Assembly: GCA_002104895.1 (NCBI GenBank)
Contig: MCFG01000280.1
Location: forward strand, 1 to 64,000
From: Anaeromyces robustus
Lineage: Eukaryota > Neocallimastigomycota > Neocallimastigomycetes > Neocallimastigales > Neocallimastigaceae
Direction: 5' to 3'
DNA: 64,000 nucleotides
Of the stretch, positions 48,704 to 60,805 are shown piece after piece (the first letter of the stretch is position 1; every line of letters starts with the position of its first letter). Both the position numbers and the translations under genes were made by a program. The notes beneath the pieces were generated by a model. It worked only from the letters and a program-made list of their open reading frames with translations. It was not told the DNA's origin and made no database searches.

Positions 48704-51700
48704 CTTTATTAAAAAAAATATATTATTACGTTATATCAAAATATAAATAAATAAAGGAGAATGAAAAAATAATAAATAATAAATGATAGTTATATTTAAT
48801 ATTTTCAAAATATTTGAAAATTATGAAATTTTTTTTTTTTCTTAAATAGTAGTAAAGTAAAATGTTTTAACAAAAAATATATATATTTCCAATTGATTAA
48901 AAATTTTAAAATTTAAAATAAAAAAAAATATTTTTTTAAAATTTTTTTAAAAAAAAACTAAAAAATAAAATAAAAAATAAAATCACGATTTTAATCCAAT
49001 CACAAAAAAAGATTAAAGATTAAAAAATGTATAATACAAAAAACTAAAAAAAAAAAAAAAAAATTAACTGTTTTTTAATAATATAATATGACCTATATCT
49101 TTTTCTTTTATTTGTTTTATCTTTTTTTTCTTCAATTTTTATTTGTTTTTTTTTATTAATTTAAATAATACTAAATAAAAAATTTAAAAATATTATTATT
49201 AAATAAAATATAATAATAATAATAATTACTAACTTTTATTATTAATAAAAAAATCCAAGAAATTATTATTAAATACTAAAAATTTTATTAATAAAAAGTG
49301 TTGTTAATTGAAAAGAAAGAAAAAAAAACTTCATTTATTATGATGGAAAATTTTTATAATAAAATAAAATAATAGAATAAAATAGAATAAAATAGAATAG
49401 AATAGAATTTAAATATGAAAAAAAAAGGTTTATCTAATTTTATATATATCTTAATACGTATATGTATATTACAGTAACAAAATATCAAAAAAAAAAAAAA
49501 AAAAAAAAAAAAATACTATATGTAGTATATGAATATATCAATAAAAATATTTACACTTAGATATATTATTATTATTTATTACCAACTACTATTATTAAAA
49601 ATTATTATTATTATTATTATTAAACTATTATTATTATTATTAACTATTATTATTATTATTAACTATTATTATTTATTATTTATTATTAGGATTATTATTT
49701 AAGAAAATTAAAGTAATTTGATTTCATTATTTTTTTAATTAAAAATATATGCAATAATAGATTGGTTTATCTAAAGTTAAAATAAAAATGAAAATGTAAA
49801 AAAAAAAAAAAAAAAAAAAGTTTTTTTTTTTTAAGATAAACTTTCTTTTAAATAAAAATTTTTCAAATATAAAATAAATTTTGCATATATATTCTTTCTG
49901 AATTATGTTTTAATATCATATATATATATATACTTTTTTTTTTTTTATGGTAAAAACTTCTGTTAGTTATGAGACATTTTATAATATAATATAATAAAAA
50001 ATTTATGATAATGAATGTATCAAAAAAGAATATATATATATATATTATATATATTGAACAAGAAAAAATTTTTATAAGAAATGAATTTTTATATAGTAAT
50101 AAAATTAATAAATAATATATTTGTATTTTTATGTTTTATTTTTATTTTTTCATTTTTTTCTTTTTAAATATTTGTAAAGATTTTAGAAAAAGTAAAAAAA
50201 AAATAAAAAAAAAAAAAATTCATGGTAAACTGATACTCAAATTCAAATCCTATAATTTCTCGTACATATCGAATGTCGAACCGATAAGGCATAATAATAA
50301 TAATAATAATATTTCACTAATCATAATTATTGCTCTAATTACATAACTCTATCATAATCCTTTTTTCTGATGAAAGTTGACACTAGGGAGAGTTTAATAG
50401 ATAGTACATTTATTTTATTTTAAAGATTATTATCTCTTTTATATTATAATTAAATTATTTTAAAATTTGATAATAAAAAAAATCCACATTTATTATTGAA
50501 TCTTAAAAGATAAAAAAATAATAAATAAATAACTTGTAAAAAAATGTTTTTTTTTTTAATATAAATTATTTATTTATTTTAAAATTTATATTAATTAAAA
50601 ATTAATCCTTCTAAATCAATTATATAAAATAAAACAAAATAAAATAAAAAATCTTATTAATATAATAATAGAAAAAATATTTTATATGTATCTTTTAAAA
50701 ATAATTATTAACATTTTTTAACATAAATAATTTTTTATTTTTTTTTATTGAAATTTATTTTGTATATGTATTTTGTTTATTACTTTTTTTATTATAAATT
50801 TCATTTTGAATCTATAAAGTTTTAATTATTAATTAAAAAATAAAAATAAAAAAGAATATTTAAAAAAGAAATACAAAAAAATATAACTATATATTAAAAT
50901 AGCTTTGAATCAAAAATTATAAAAAAATTTTTTATTAAAGTTATAAATATATATAAAAATTCTTATATATAATTTTATAGTCTTTAAATTTATTTTTCAA
51001 TTTTTTGTTTAATGTTATAAAAATTTTATTTTTTTATTTTAATTTTATTATTATAGAAGATTTGTTAATAATAATAATAATAATAACAATAAAAATATTA
51101 ATTTTATTATTATAGAATTGTTAATAATAAGAATAAAGACAATTAATGTTAAACAACTGAATTAAAATAAAATAAAATAAATTAGAAAAAAATAAATTAT
51201 ATTATGTTTAATTAACTATTTAAAATAAAAAAATATGACCTTCTCCCTCACTCTAAACCCTAATAATTTTTTTTTTTTTTTTTTGGTTTTACTTAACAAT
51301 GACATGACAATTGAAGTAAAATAAACATAAATTTAAAATTATTAGTAAATAATGCGCCACAATAAATTATTATATAATGTAAATTATATAATAATTTAAT
51401 ACGTATTAAATTTTATTACAATACATAAATTTATTAAGAAATTAATTAATAATATAAGAACATAAAATCTATAAAATTATTTTATTATATACATAAATTA
51501 ATGTATTATTTACATTAATTATAGTTTTATAACATTAGGTGAAATATAGAAAATAGTGATTAATTATTTATATTAGTTATAATTATAAACTCCTTATTTT
51601 TCTCCTTAAAAATAAGGTAAAGAAATAATTATACAAATATTAAATAATTATAATTTTAAAAGTATAAAAAGAATTAAAAATATCTAATATAAAAATGTAG

Positions 51701-54700
51701 ACAAAAATTAAGTTCAAAAATATAATAAATAATTAATAAATATAATAAATTTTATTAAAACAAAATTCTTTCCTTATTTAAAAATTTTCTGAACCTTAAA
51801 AGTGTTATACCTCACAATTATCATTAAAAAAAAAATTAAAAAAAAAAAAATAGAATTAAAAGTTTTTAAAATTTTTTTACTACTGATCAATAGACCAACT
51901 TTCCTATAATTACATTTCTTATCCAATGAAACAATTTTCTAATTAAAAATCAAAAAATCATAAAACCATAAAATCATTAATAAAAAATTTTTTTTTTACT
52001 TTCTAATTATTAGTTTAATGATTTATAATGAATTTAATTATTTTTATTTTTATTGCTTTTTTTTTTTTTATTTTATAGAATAAAATTTAACCAATAAAAA
52101 TAATTAAATATAAAAAAAAATTAAAAGAAAAAGAGATTAAAAGTTAAAACTATAAAACTATAAAACTATAAAATTCTTTTTTTTTTTTTTTGTTTTTTTT
52201 AAAAAAATAATTTTTATAGAATAATCTATTCTTTTTATTCTTTTCAATTCAATTTATACAAACTTTATTGAGTTTGTATCACAAGATGATTTTTAAAACA
52301 TCTATTAATGTAATGAAATAAAAAATTTAAAATTTTAAAAAAATAAAAATAAAAATAAAAAAAAAAAAGAAAAAAAAATCAATTATTTTATTTTACTTTA
52401 TTTTAAGTTTTTAAAATTTAATGTCTTTTTTTTTTTTTAATATAATATAAATAAAAAATAAAAAATAAAAAAAAAAAATGTTTAATAATATAATAATAAT
52501 TTATTATTATATCATTAAAAAAAAAAAAAAAAAAAAAAAATTTAATCAAAGTATTTTAATTTAAATTAATTTTTTATACATTTTTATACATTTCTATTGA
52601 TTTAAGAAAGAAAAAAAAAAAAAAAGAAATGGATTAAAATTGAATCAATCCGTTTTATAAATAAATTTTATAATAAATATAATTATAATTCATATCATGT
52701 TATATAATTAAAAAAAAATCTTTTTTTTTTTTTTGTTCTAAAAAAATTTTTATACTATTTAAGAAAAAAATATATTATAAAAAATGAAATATGAATTATA
52801 AGAAAATAATATTATTATATAATATTATTAGAATAAAAAATTATGGTATAAATTACTATTAAATATCTTTCATAATTAAACTTTTAATATGAAAAAAATT
52901 TATTAAATTAAGAAAAAAAAATTTATTTTTTTTAAATATACCATAAAACAAAAAAAAAAAAAAACATATTTATTATTTTTATAACAATTAAATTATATAT
53001 AGTATTTATATAATATATATATAATTATTTTTTTTTATTTTCATTTTCATTATTATTTTCATTATTATTTTATATTTAATAATGAATATTTAAATTATTT
53101 TTTAAAATATTTAAAATTTTAATTAATATTTAAAATATATTTAGTTATTTTATTTTTTTTTTTTTTAATTTTCAGAATTTGATTTAAAAAACTAAATGCA
53201 TATAATAATAAAAAAAAATTTAAAGTTAAATTATAATAAAGTTTTATAATGAGTTTATAATATGTACTATTTATATAAATAATATTGATTTTATATTTTA
53301 TATTTTATAAAATAAAATAAAATAAAATAAATAAAAAAATTTTTTTTTCATAATTTAAATCTCGTGTTTGAGTAATTAACGCATTATTATATTAAAATTA
53401 TTTTATATAATAAAAAAAATAAAAGAAACGCATAATTATAAATATATATATAATAATTATAATCTTTTTTTTATTTTTTTTTATTTATATTAATATTAAT
53501 TTTACTCATCAATAAATATCATTATTATATTAAAATATTTCTATATTTTAATAATTCAATTAAAGATTTATATTTTTTTCCTTATTTTTTTTTATAATTT
53601 GCGTTTATATTTATTTATACTTATATATTTTTTCATTAAATAAATATAAATTATAAAATATAAATAATTATTTGATATAAATAATTCTTTTTTTTTTATT
53701 TTTTAATATTTTTTTTTATTTATAATTTTAAAAATAACTAAAATAAAATTGAAAAGCGAAAAATGAAAAAAAAAAATTTTTTTTTAAAGTTTTTAATTTA
53801 TGTTAATTAAAAATTTTAAAATAAAAAAAATTAAAAATAAAAATGAAATAAAAAGAAATAAAAATAAAAAAAAGAATTATAATAATAATAATTATAAAAA
53901 ATAAAATAAAATAAAATAAAATAAAATATTGAATACTGAATATTAAATATTGAATATTGAATATTGAATAATTAATTAATAACTAATAAAAAAATAAATA
54001 AATAATAGAATATAATAAATAATAAACAATATTTTTTTTTGTTTAATTAATATAAAAAAATAAAATAAATAATGGAATATAAATGAGTAATAACTAATAT
54101 TTTTTATTTTTTTTTTTTAATTTTTTTATTTTATTTTATTTTATTTCATTTCATTTCATTTTATTTTATTTCATTTTATTTCACTTTATATTTTTAATAA
54201 CTTTAATTTTTTTTTTAATTTATTAACATCATTTATCACAAAATATCGAATTCTTTTTTTTTTTTATTTTTTTTATTTTTTTATTTTTCCTTTTATTGAA
54301 TATGAAGAAAGAATATAAACAAAATTAAAATTTGTATTGGATGTGATGTAGTAATTGTAATAAACTATATTTATCTAAATAAAAAAAAATCAAATAATAA
54401 AAAAAATCAAAGCCTTTTCATTATAAAATAATTTTTAAAATATTAAATAGTTATTATGAATTATAAATTAATTATTAACTCTTATTATTATAAATTAATT
54501 TTTATTATTTATTATTTATTATTATTTATTATTTATATTTAAAAAATAGTTATTATCTGATTTTAAATATTAATATATTAATAGAATAGAATATAAACCT
54601 ACTAAATTTTTATTACTCATTTTATTTATTTATTTATTTATTTAATTTTTAATTTTTAGTATTTAAAAATTTTTGTTATCATTTTAGTTAAAAAAAAAAA

Positions 54701-57700
54701 AGACAATAAATATTAATACTAAAAATAAAAATAATACTAAAAATATTTGTACTTTTTTTTTTATTTTCTTCGTATTGTTCATGGGTTCATGTATATAAAT
54801 ATTAAAATAAAAATACAAAACAAAACAAAAAATACAAAAAAAAAAAAAAATACAAAAAAAAAATAAATAAAATTGTTTTCATTTTTTTTTAAATAAGAAA
54901 AAAAATATAATAAAAAAAAATCATGATAAAAACATAAAAACAAAAAAATAAAAAGAAGTTTTTATAAAAAAAATCAAAATAAAATAAAAAAAAAAAAAAA
55001 AGTAATGAAGATTAAAAAACTCATAAATAATGAGTAATGACTAATGAATAAAGTAAAAATAAAAAAGTATAATTTTTTTTACTTTATTATTCATTACTAT
55101 TTTAAAAGGGATTTAATAAATAAAAAATAAATAAATAAATAAATAAATAATAAAAAATAAATAAATAAAAATATTTTTTCATTTTTTCATTTTATTTAAT
55201 TTTTTAATTAATGCATGTTTTATATTATAATTAATTAATTTAATTTAAAAAAAAAATTTCTCATATTTTTTTTTTAAAAAATTATTTAAATTATTTATTT
55301 TTAATTATTATTTTTAATTTTTTTTCCGTGTGCGTTTTAATAATCGTTAATGAAGAAAATTTTATTTTATTTTCTTTTATTTTTTATATTATTATTATGA
55401 ATGAATATTTAAAAATAAAGTAAATAAACAAAAAAAAAAAGTAATCATTATTGATATCAAAAAAAAGTAATATTTTTAATAAATTATAAATTGTAATTAA
55501 AACAAAATAAATAATATTAAATAAGTATAAATAAACATGTTTTTTGTTTTTTTCAATCCATTTCATTTTTATTTCTTTTATTTTTATTTTTTATTTTTAT
55601 TTTTTTTTATACAATTGGAAAAACTCTTTTAATTTTTAATTTTAAATTTTAAATCAACCGTTTTTTAATTTTTTTTTATTTTTTATTTTTTTTTTATTTG
55701 TATTTTTATGGTAATATTTTGAAATGAAAAAAAAAAATTTTTTTTTTTTCTTTTTTTTTAATTAATAAAATTAAAAAATTTTTAAAATTTTAAAATTTTT
55801 AAATTATATAATTAAATAATTAAATAAAAAACAAATTAAATAAATAACAAATTAAATCTTTTAAATGAATAATAATATTTTAAATAATATTTTAAATCTA
55901 TTAAATAATATATTTATTATATTTTTATTATATTTTATTATATTTTTATTATATTCTATGATAACTATTATGAAATAGATGATACTAAAAGAAGATAACA
56001 ACATTATTAATAAAGAATAGAAAAGAAATAGAAAAGAATAAAAATGTTTTTATATATATAATTAAAAATTAATAATAATTAAATAAAAATCATTTAAAAA
56101 AGTTCTAATAAGAATATTTTTTAAAAAAAAATAATAAAAAATAAAAAAATAAATAAATATACACACAGACACATAACATAACATATAACATATAATATTA
56201 CATACATATACTATTTAATAAAACTTTATTTAATGGATAAATAATAATTATTATTCCCATATATTCCATATCGCATAACCTTATTCTTATTATCAATACA
56301 TTAATAAATAATAATAAATAATTAAATAATAAATAATAATAATAAATAAATAAAATAAAAATTAAATAATACTCTTTTTTTTTATAGTGTTGTCATAAAC
56401 CTAATTATTATTTATTATTTAATTTTTATTTAATTTTTATTTTATTTATTTATTTATTTAACCTTATGTTAAAAAAAAAGCTTGTTTTTTTTTTTTTTTT
56501 TATTAAATTATAAAATAAAATAAAATAAAATTTTTAATATTAAATTATTAACTTTTATTCAATAAATAACTCAATAAATCAATATTTAGTTATTTATTAA
56601 ATAAATACACTTTGTTGAAAAGTTCAAGTTAAAATTATAAGTAAATTCTTATAATTATTGATTTATTTTATTTTATTAATTAAGAATCAAAAACTCTTTT
56701 TTTTTTTTTTTTAATGATAGTTTAATTTATATTCAATTATTTAATTATATTTTTATTCTTGGCACTTTTAATTTTTTAATGGGGAATAATAATAATATTA
56801 AATAAAACTTTTTTTAATAATGAATAGTAATAATAAAAAAATAAATTAGAAATAAAAAATATAATAAATAAAGAAAAGATATTAAAAGTAAATAAAATAA
56901 ACAAATAAATTCATTTTATTGTTAAAAAAAAAAAGAAAAAGAAACAGATTAATACAATTAAAAATTAAAAAAATAAAAATATAATATAATAATAAAGGCA
57001 CTTTTTATTATTTTGTTATTTTATATTATTAGTTATTAACTAATTAACACATTTATTGAAAAAAAAAAAAATAAAAAAAAAAATAAAAAATAAGCTTAAA
57101 AATAATATGGTTAGGTTAAGTGAATCATACATCATATACATCATACACATTAATAAATTCATTTAATTAAATAATTAAATATTTAAATAATTAATATTTT
57201 TTTTATTTATTTATTTTTATTTATTTTTAATTATTTATTTTCTAATGAAATAAATAAATTTTAAAATTGGGATTTCCAAATGATGATGGTTAATGGTTAT
57301 GGTTAGTTAAATTAAAAATAAAAAAAAATAAAATAAAAAACAACAACAAAAACAACAATAAAAAAAAAAAAATGCAAAAGATTAAAATAATATTTTAATA
57401 AATTTTCTTTTATCTTTTTTTATTTTTTTTATTTTTAATTTTAAAATCCATGCATGCATTCTTTTTTTTAATGTTATTTTTATGTATTTTTTTTTTTTAA
57501 AAAAAAAAAAAAATTCCGTAGGATTTTTTTAAGTAATAACCGTTTCGTTAAAATAAAAAAAAAAAGCGGTTAAAAAAAATTAAAAAATTAAAAAATTAAA
57601 AAAAAAAAAAATTAAAAAATTTTAAAGTTTAAAAAAAAAGTCGTATGATGAATTTCCTAATTTGGCCAATTTTCAATTTTTTTTTTTTAACCGTTTTTTT

Positions 57701-57960
57701 ATTTTTTTTTTTTACCTAAAAAGTTTATTTTTGAAATAAACTTTAAAATTTTTAAAAATATAAAAAAAAAAAAGTTTCATCTTTTCTATTTTTTTATTAT
57801 TATTATTATTATTTTTATTAAATAAATATTGTTCAATTAATTAATTAAATTTATTTAAATATAAATATATTATATTATATTATATTATTAATTAAATGAT
57901 TATTATTATTCCTATTTATTCCTATTTATTAATAATTTTAATTCTATAATTCTATAATAT
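48704..57960. other. Gene-free region upstream of PDRG1
   Basis: 9.3 kb of almost pure A/T: homopolymers, TATATA, (AAAAT)n and (TTTTA)n blocks and T-run/A-run palindromes. No reading frame with coding character, tRNA or transposon was recognised on either strand. A small patch of higher GC at 50210-50400 and scattered TGCATGCAT and AACCG strings are the only departures from the background. Confidence 0.75.
54127..54190 (+). repeat. Pentanucleotide (TTTTA/TTTCA)n repeat
   Basis: About 60 bp of TTTTA units with interspersed TTTCA variants. Confidence 0.85.
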
Positions 57961-57970
57961 TATTAATTAT

Positions 57971-58182
57971 GGCTTGCCTATTATTAATTATGGCTTGATT
58001 ATTAGTAATTATGATTTATTGAGTTATTAATCATTATGGCTTGCCTATTATTAATTATGGCTTGATTATTAGTAATTTTGATTTATTGAGTTATTAATCA
58101 TTATGGCTTGCCTATTATTAATTATGGCTTGATTATTAGTAATTTTGATTTATTGAGTTATTAATCATTATGGCTTGAATAA
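57971..58182 (+). repeat. 67-bp tandem repeat, three copies
   Basis: The string GGCTTG recurs at 57971, 58038, 58105 and 58172, exactly 67 bp apart, and the units between are almost identical (one ATGATT/TTGATT change). Each unit contains a second ATTATGGCTTG about 22 bp in, so the repeat has internal structure. It is the only higher-order tandem array found in the window. Confidence 0.95.
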
Positions 58183-59406
58183 TAAAGTTTTTATGATTTC
58201 ATGATTTTAATTAAAAAAAAGATGAATAATTAATTTTTACATTTGCCACATTTTTAGGATTATTGAATATTCTAATTTTCTAAAATCTAACCTTTTAATA
58301 ATAAATAATAAATTTTATTTTTTACCAATTTTTATTTATTTTCTGCCTATTTCCATGAAAAAGAAAAGTACTGAAAAATAAAAAATATAAAAAATTTTTT
58401 ATATTAATAAAATAATAAAATATGTGGCTTACTATTTATGATTTCTATAATTGGAAATCGTCTATAGTATAATAAAAATAAAAAATAAAAAATAAAAATA
58501 GAATTAAATAAAAAAACTTTATTTTACTTTACTTTACTTAACTTTTTATTTTTTTAGGATGAAAGGGAAAAAAAAAAACATGCATTGCATAACTTAAAAT
58601 ATTTTTAAACATTTTTAAACATTTAAAACATTTTTTAAAATATCTTATGAAAATAAAAACAAAAATAATTTTAAATATTATTTATTTATTACCTATTACC
58701 TATTACATATTAATTATTATAAATTATTATTTATAATAAATCAATTATTATTTATTATTATTTATTATTATTATTATATATAATATTTAATTATAAAAAT
58801 TGGCATTCATATGATTTAATAAAAGTTTTCAATAATTATTTTTCTGAAATGAAATGTTTTATATAATATTATTATATATAATAATAATCTATTTTAATAT
58901 ATGATTATCAATAATTATTATATATTATACTATTACTTATAATCATATATTTCAATTAATTATTATATATATAGTATTTTATAAAAAAAAAATTGTAATC
59001 TTATTATTTTGGTATGGTTGGTTGGAATATTTTTATAATGAATTTGTCCATTAATTAATTAAAAAAATGAAAAAAAAAATTAACAAAAATAGTAAAAAAA
59101 AACAGAAAAATTTTATAAGCCATTTATTGTAATAGTTTTTATTTATTACAATATATTCTAATATAAAGTAAATTTTATTAATATATTGTTCATACATATA
59201 TATACAAAAATATACAAAAATAAAATATAATATATTTAAATATATTGTAATATATATAATAATTAATATTTTTGATTTTATGATAATTTTTTTTTATTTA
59301 TTTTGACAATTAAATTAATTTTTTTTATTATTTTTTTTTGGTTATTAAAATGTAACACAATATATTGTAATAAATAATGATAATAAATTATTTTTAATTA
59401 TTTTAA

Positions 59407-59510
59407 AGTAGGACAATTCATTTTTTATATCATTAAAAAAAATTCTTTTTTTTTTTTTTAAATCAATGACTTGCATATATTAAAAATTTAATTTAATATA
59501 TTGTCCTACT
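59407..59510. repeat. 11-bp perfect inverted repeat
   Basis: AGTAGGACAAT (59407-59417) and its exact complement ATTGTCCTACT (59500-59510) flank 82 bp of A/T sequence. Imperfect outer arms (TGTAACAC near 59351, TGTTACAC near 59533) suggest a longer, decayed palindrome. Confidence 0.7.
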
Positions 59511-60558
59511 CTATTGGGTTTATTTATTTTTTGTTACACAATTTTTATTATAACAAATAAAAAAAAAACTGCTTGTGTGATGTGTGCTGTGTAAAAAAAA
59601 ATAAAAAAATTTTTTTTAAATAAAATAATTTAATGAATAAAATTTAATCATTTGTTAAAAGGTAGTTTTTCTAAATATTCTACAAACAAATTTTAAAATA
59701 TTTTAAATATTAAATATGATCATGTTTTATTTTATTTTAATTTTAATTTAATTCATTAATTATAGATGTAAAACATAAAAAAATTAAAAAAAAAAAATTC
59801 TTTTTAGATTAATTTTTTTAAAGGAAAAGTCATTTAAAAATTTGATTTGTTTTATTTTTTTTTTTTAATATTTAATGGTTAATGATTTTAATAATGACTT
59901 ATTGAGTAATAATTATATAAAGGTTAGTACATATTAATGATTTAATTATTGTTTGATTTGCATTGAATTTTTTTTTTTTTTTTTTTTTTACAGATCAATT
60001 TTTATCTTTATCTTAATTCATCAAAATTAAAAGATATATTAATTATTAATTATTAATTATTAATTATTATTTTTTTTTTATTTTTATATTATATTAGATA
60101 TGACTAAAAAAGTTAATACATTTATAAAGATTAAAAAAAAATGTGATTAACAACTGCATAATGCAGTATGTAAAGAAAAAAAAAAAAAGTAATTATAACA
60201 TAAACATAAACATAAACATAAACGCATAACATAAACATAATATCATATTATACATTTATAATAATAAGCCGTTTTTTATCATATTTTATCATATTTTATC
60301 ATAATTTTTTTTAGAAAAAATATTATGTATAATAAGCAAAAATAAAATATTAACTTTAATGATTTGATTTTAATTTGATTTGATTTGATTTCCATTTTAA
60401 GCATAATTAATACCTGTCAAAAAAAAATTATTTATTTATTATTACTACTTAAATAAATAAATAATAATTAAAAAATAATAAAAATGATTTTTTAATTTTT
60501 AATTTTTTATTTAGTTATATTAAATAGAATATCAAATAAATCGGAATGAAATATATCA

Positions 60559-60636
<78 letters not shown>

Positions 60637-60637
60637 T
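60559..60637 (+). repeat. (TTA)n trinucleotide repeat
   Basis: About 79 bp of TTA/ATT repeat followed by TTATTTATTA variants. Confidence 0.95.
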
Positions 60638-60740
60638 ATTATTATTTATTATTATTTATTTATTATTTATTATTAATATTTGATTATTTAATTATAATTA
60701 TAATATCATATTTTGTATTTTATTTTATTATTAATGATAT

Positions 60741-60805
60741 TATAAAAATACAGAAAATAAAATTTTATATTCTGTATTTTTATATAAATTTTTATTTTCT
60801 GTATT
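60741..60805. repeat. Overlapping perfect inverted repeats (two alternative hairpins)
   Basis: The arm TATAAAAATACAGA (60741-60754) pairs exactly with 60771-60784. The overlapping arm AATACAGAAAATAAAA (60747-60762) pairs exactly with 60790-60805. The two hairpins share bases 60747-60754 and cannot form together. Confidence 0.8.

Noticed and set aside
50240-50300. Possible tRNA (ATTCAAATCC or GGTTCGA-like box on either strand)
   Set aside because: No matching A box, acceptor stem or anticodon arm could be folded around either string.
51251-51266. CTCTAAACCCTAATAA, resembling a telomeric TTAGGG repeat
   Set aside because: Just over one unit and no array; it is isolated within A/T sequence and not at a contig end.
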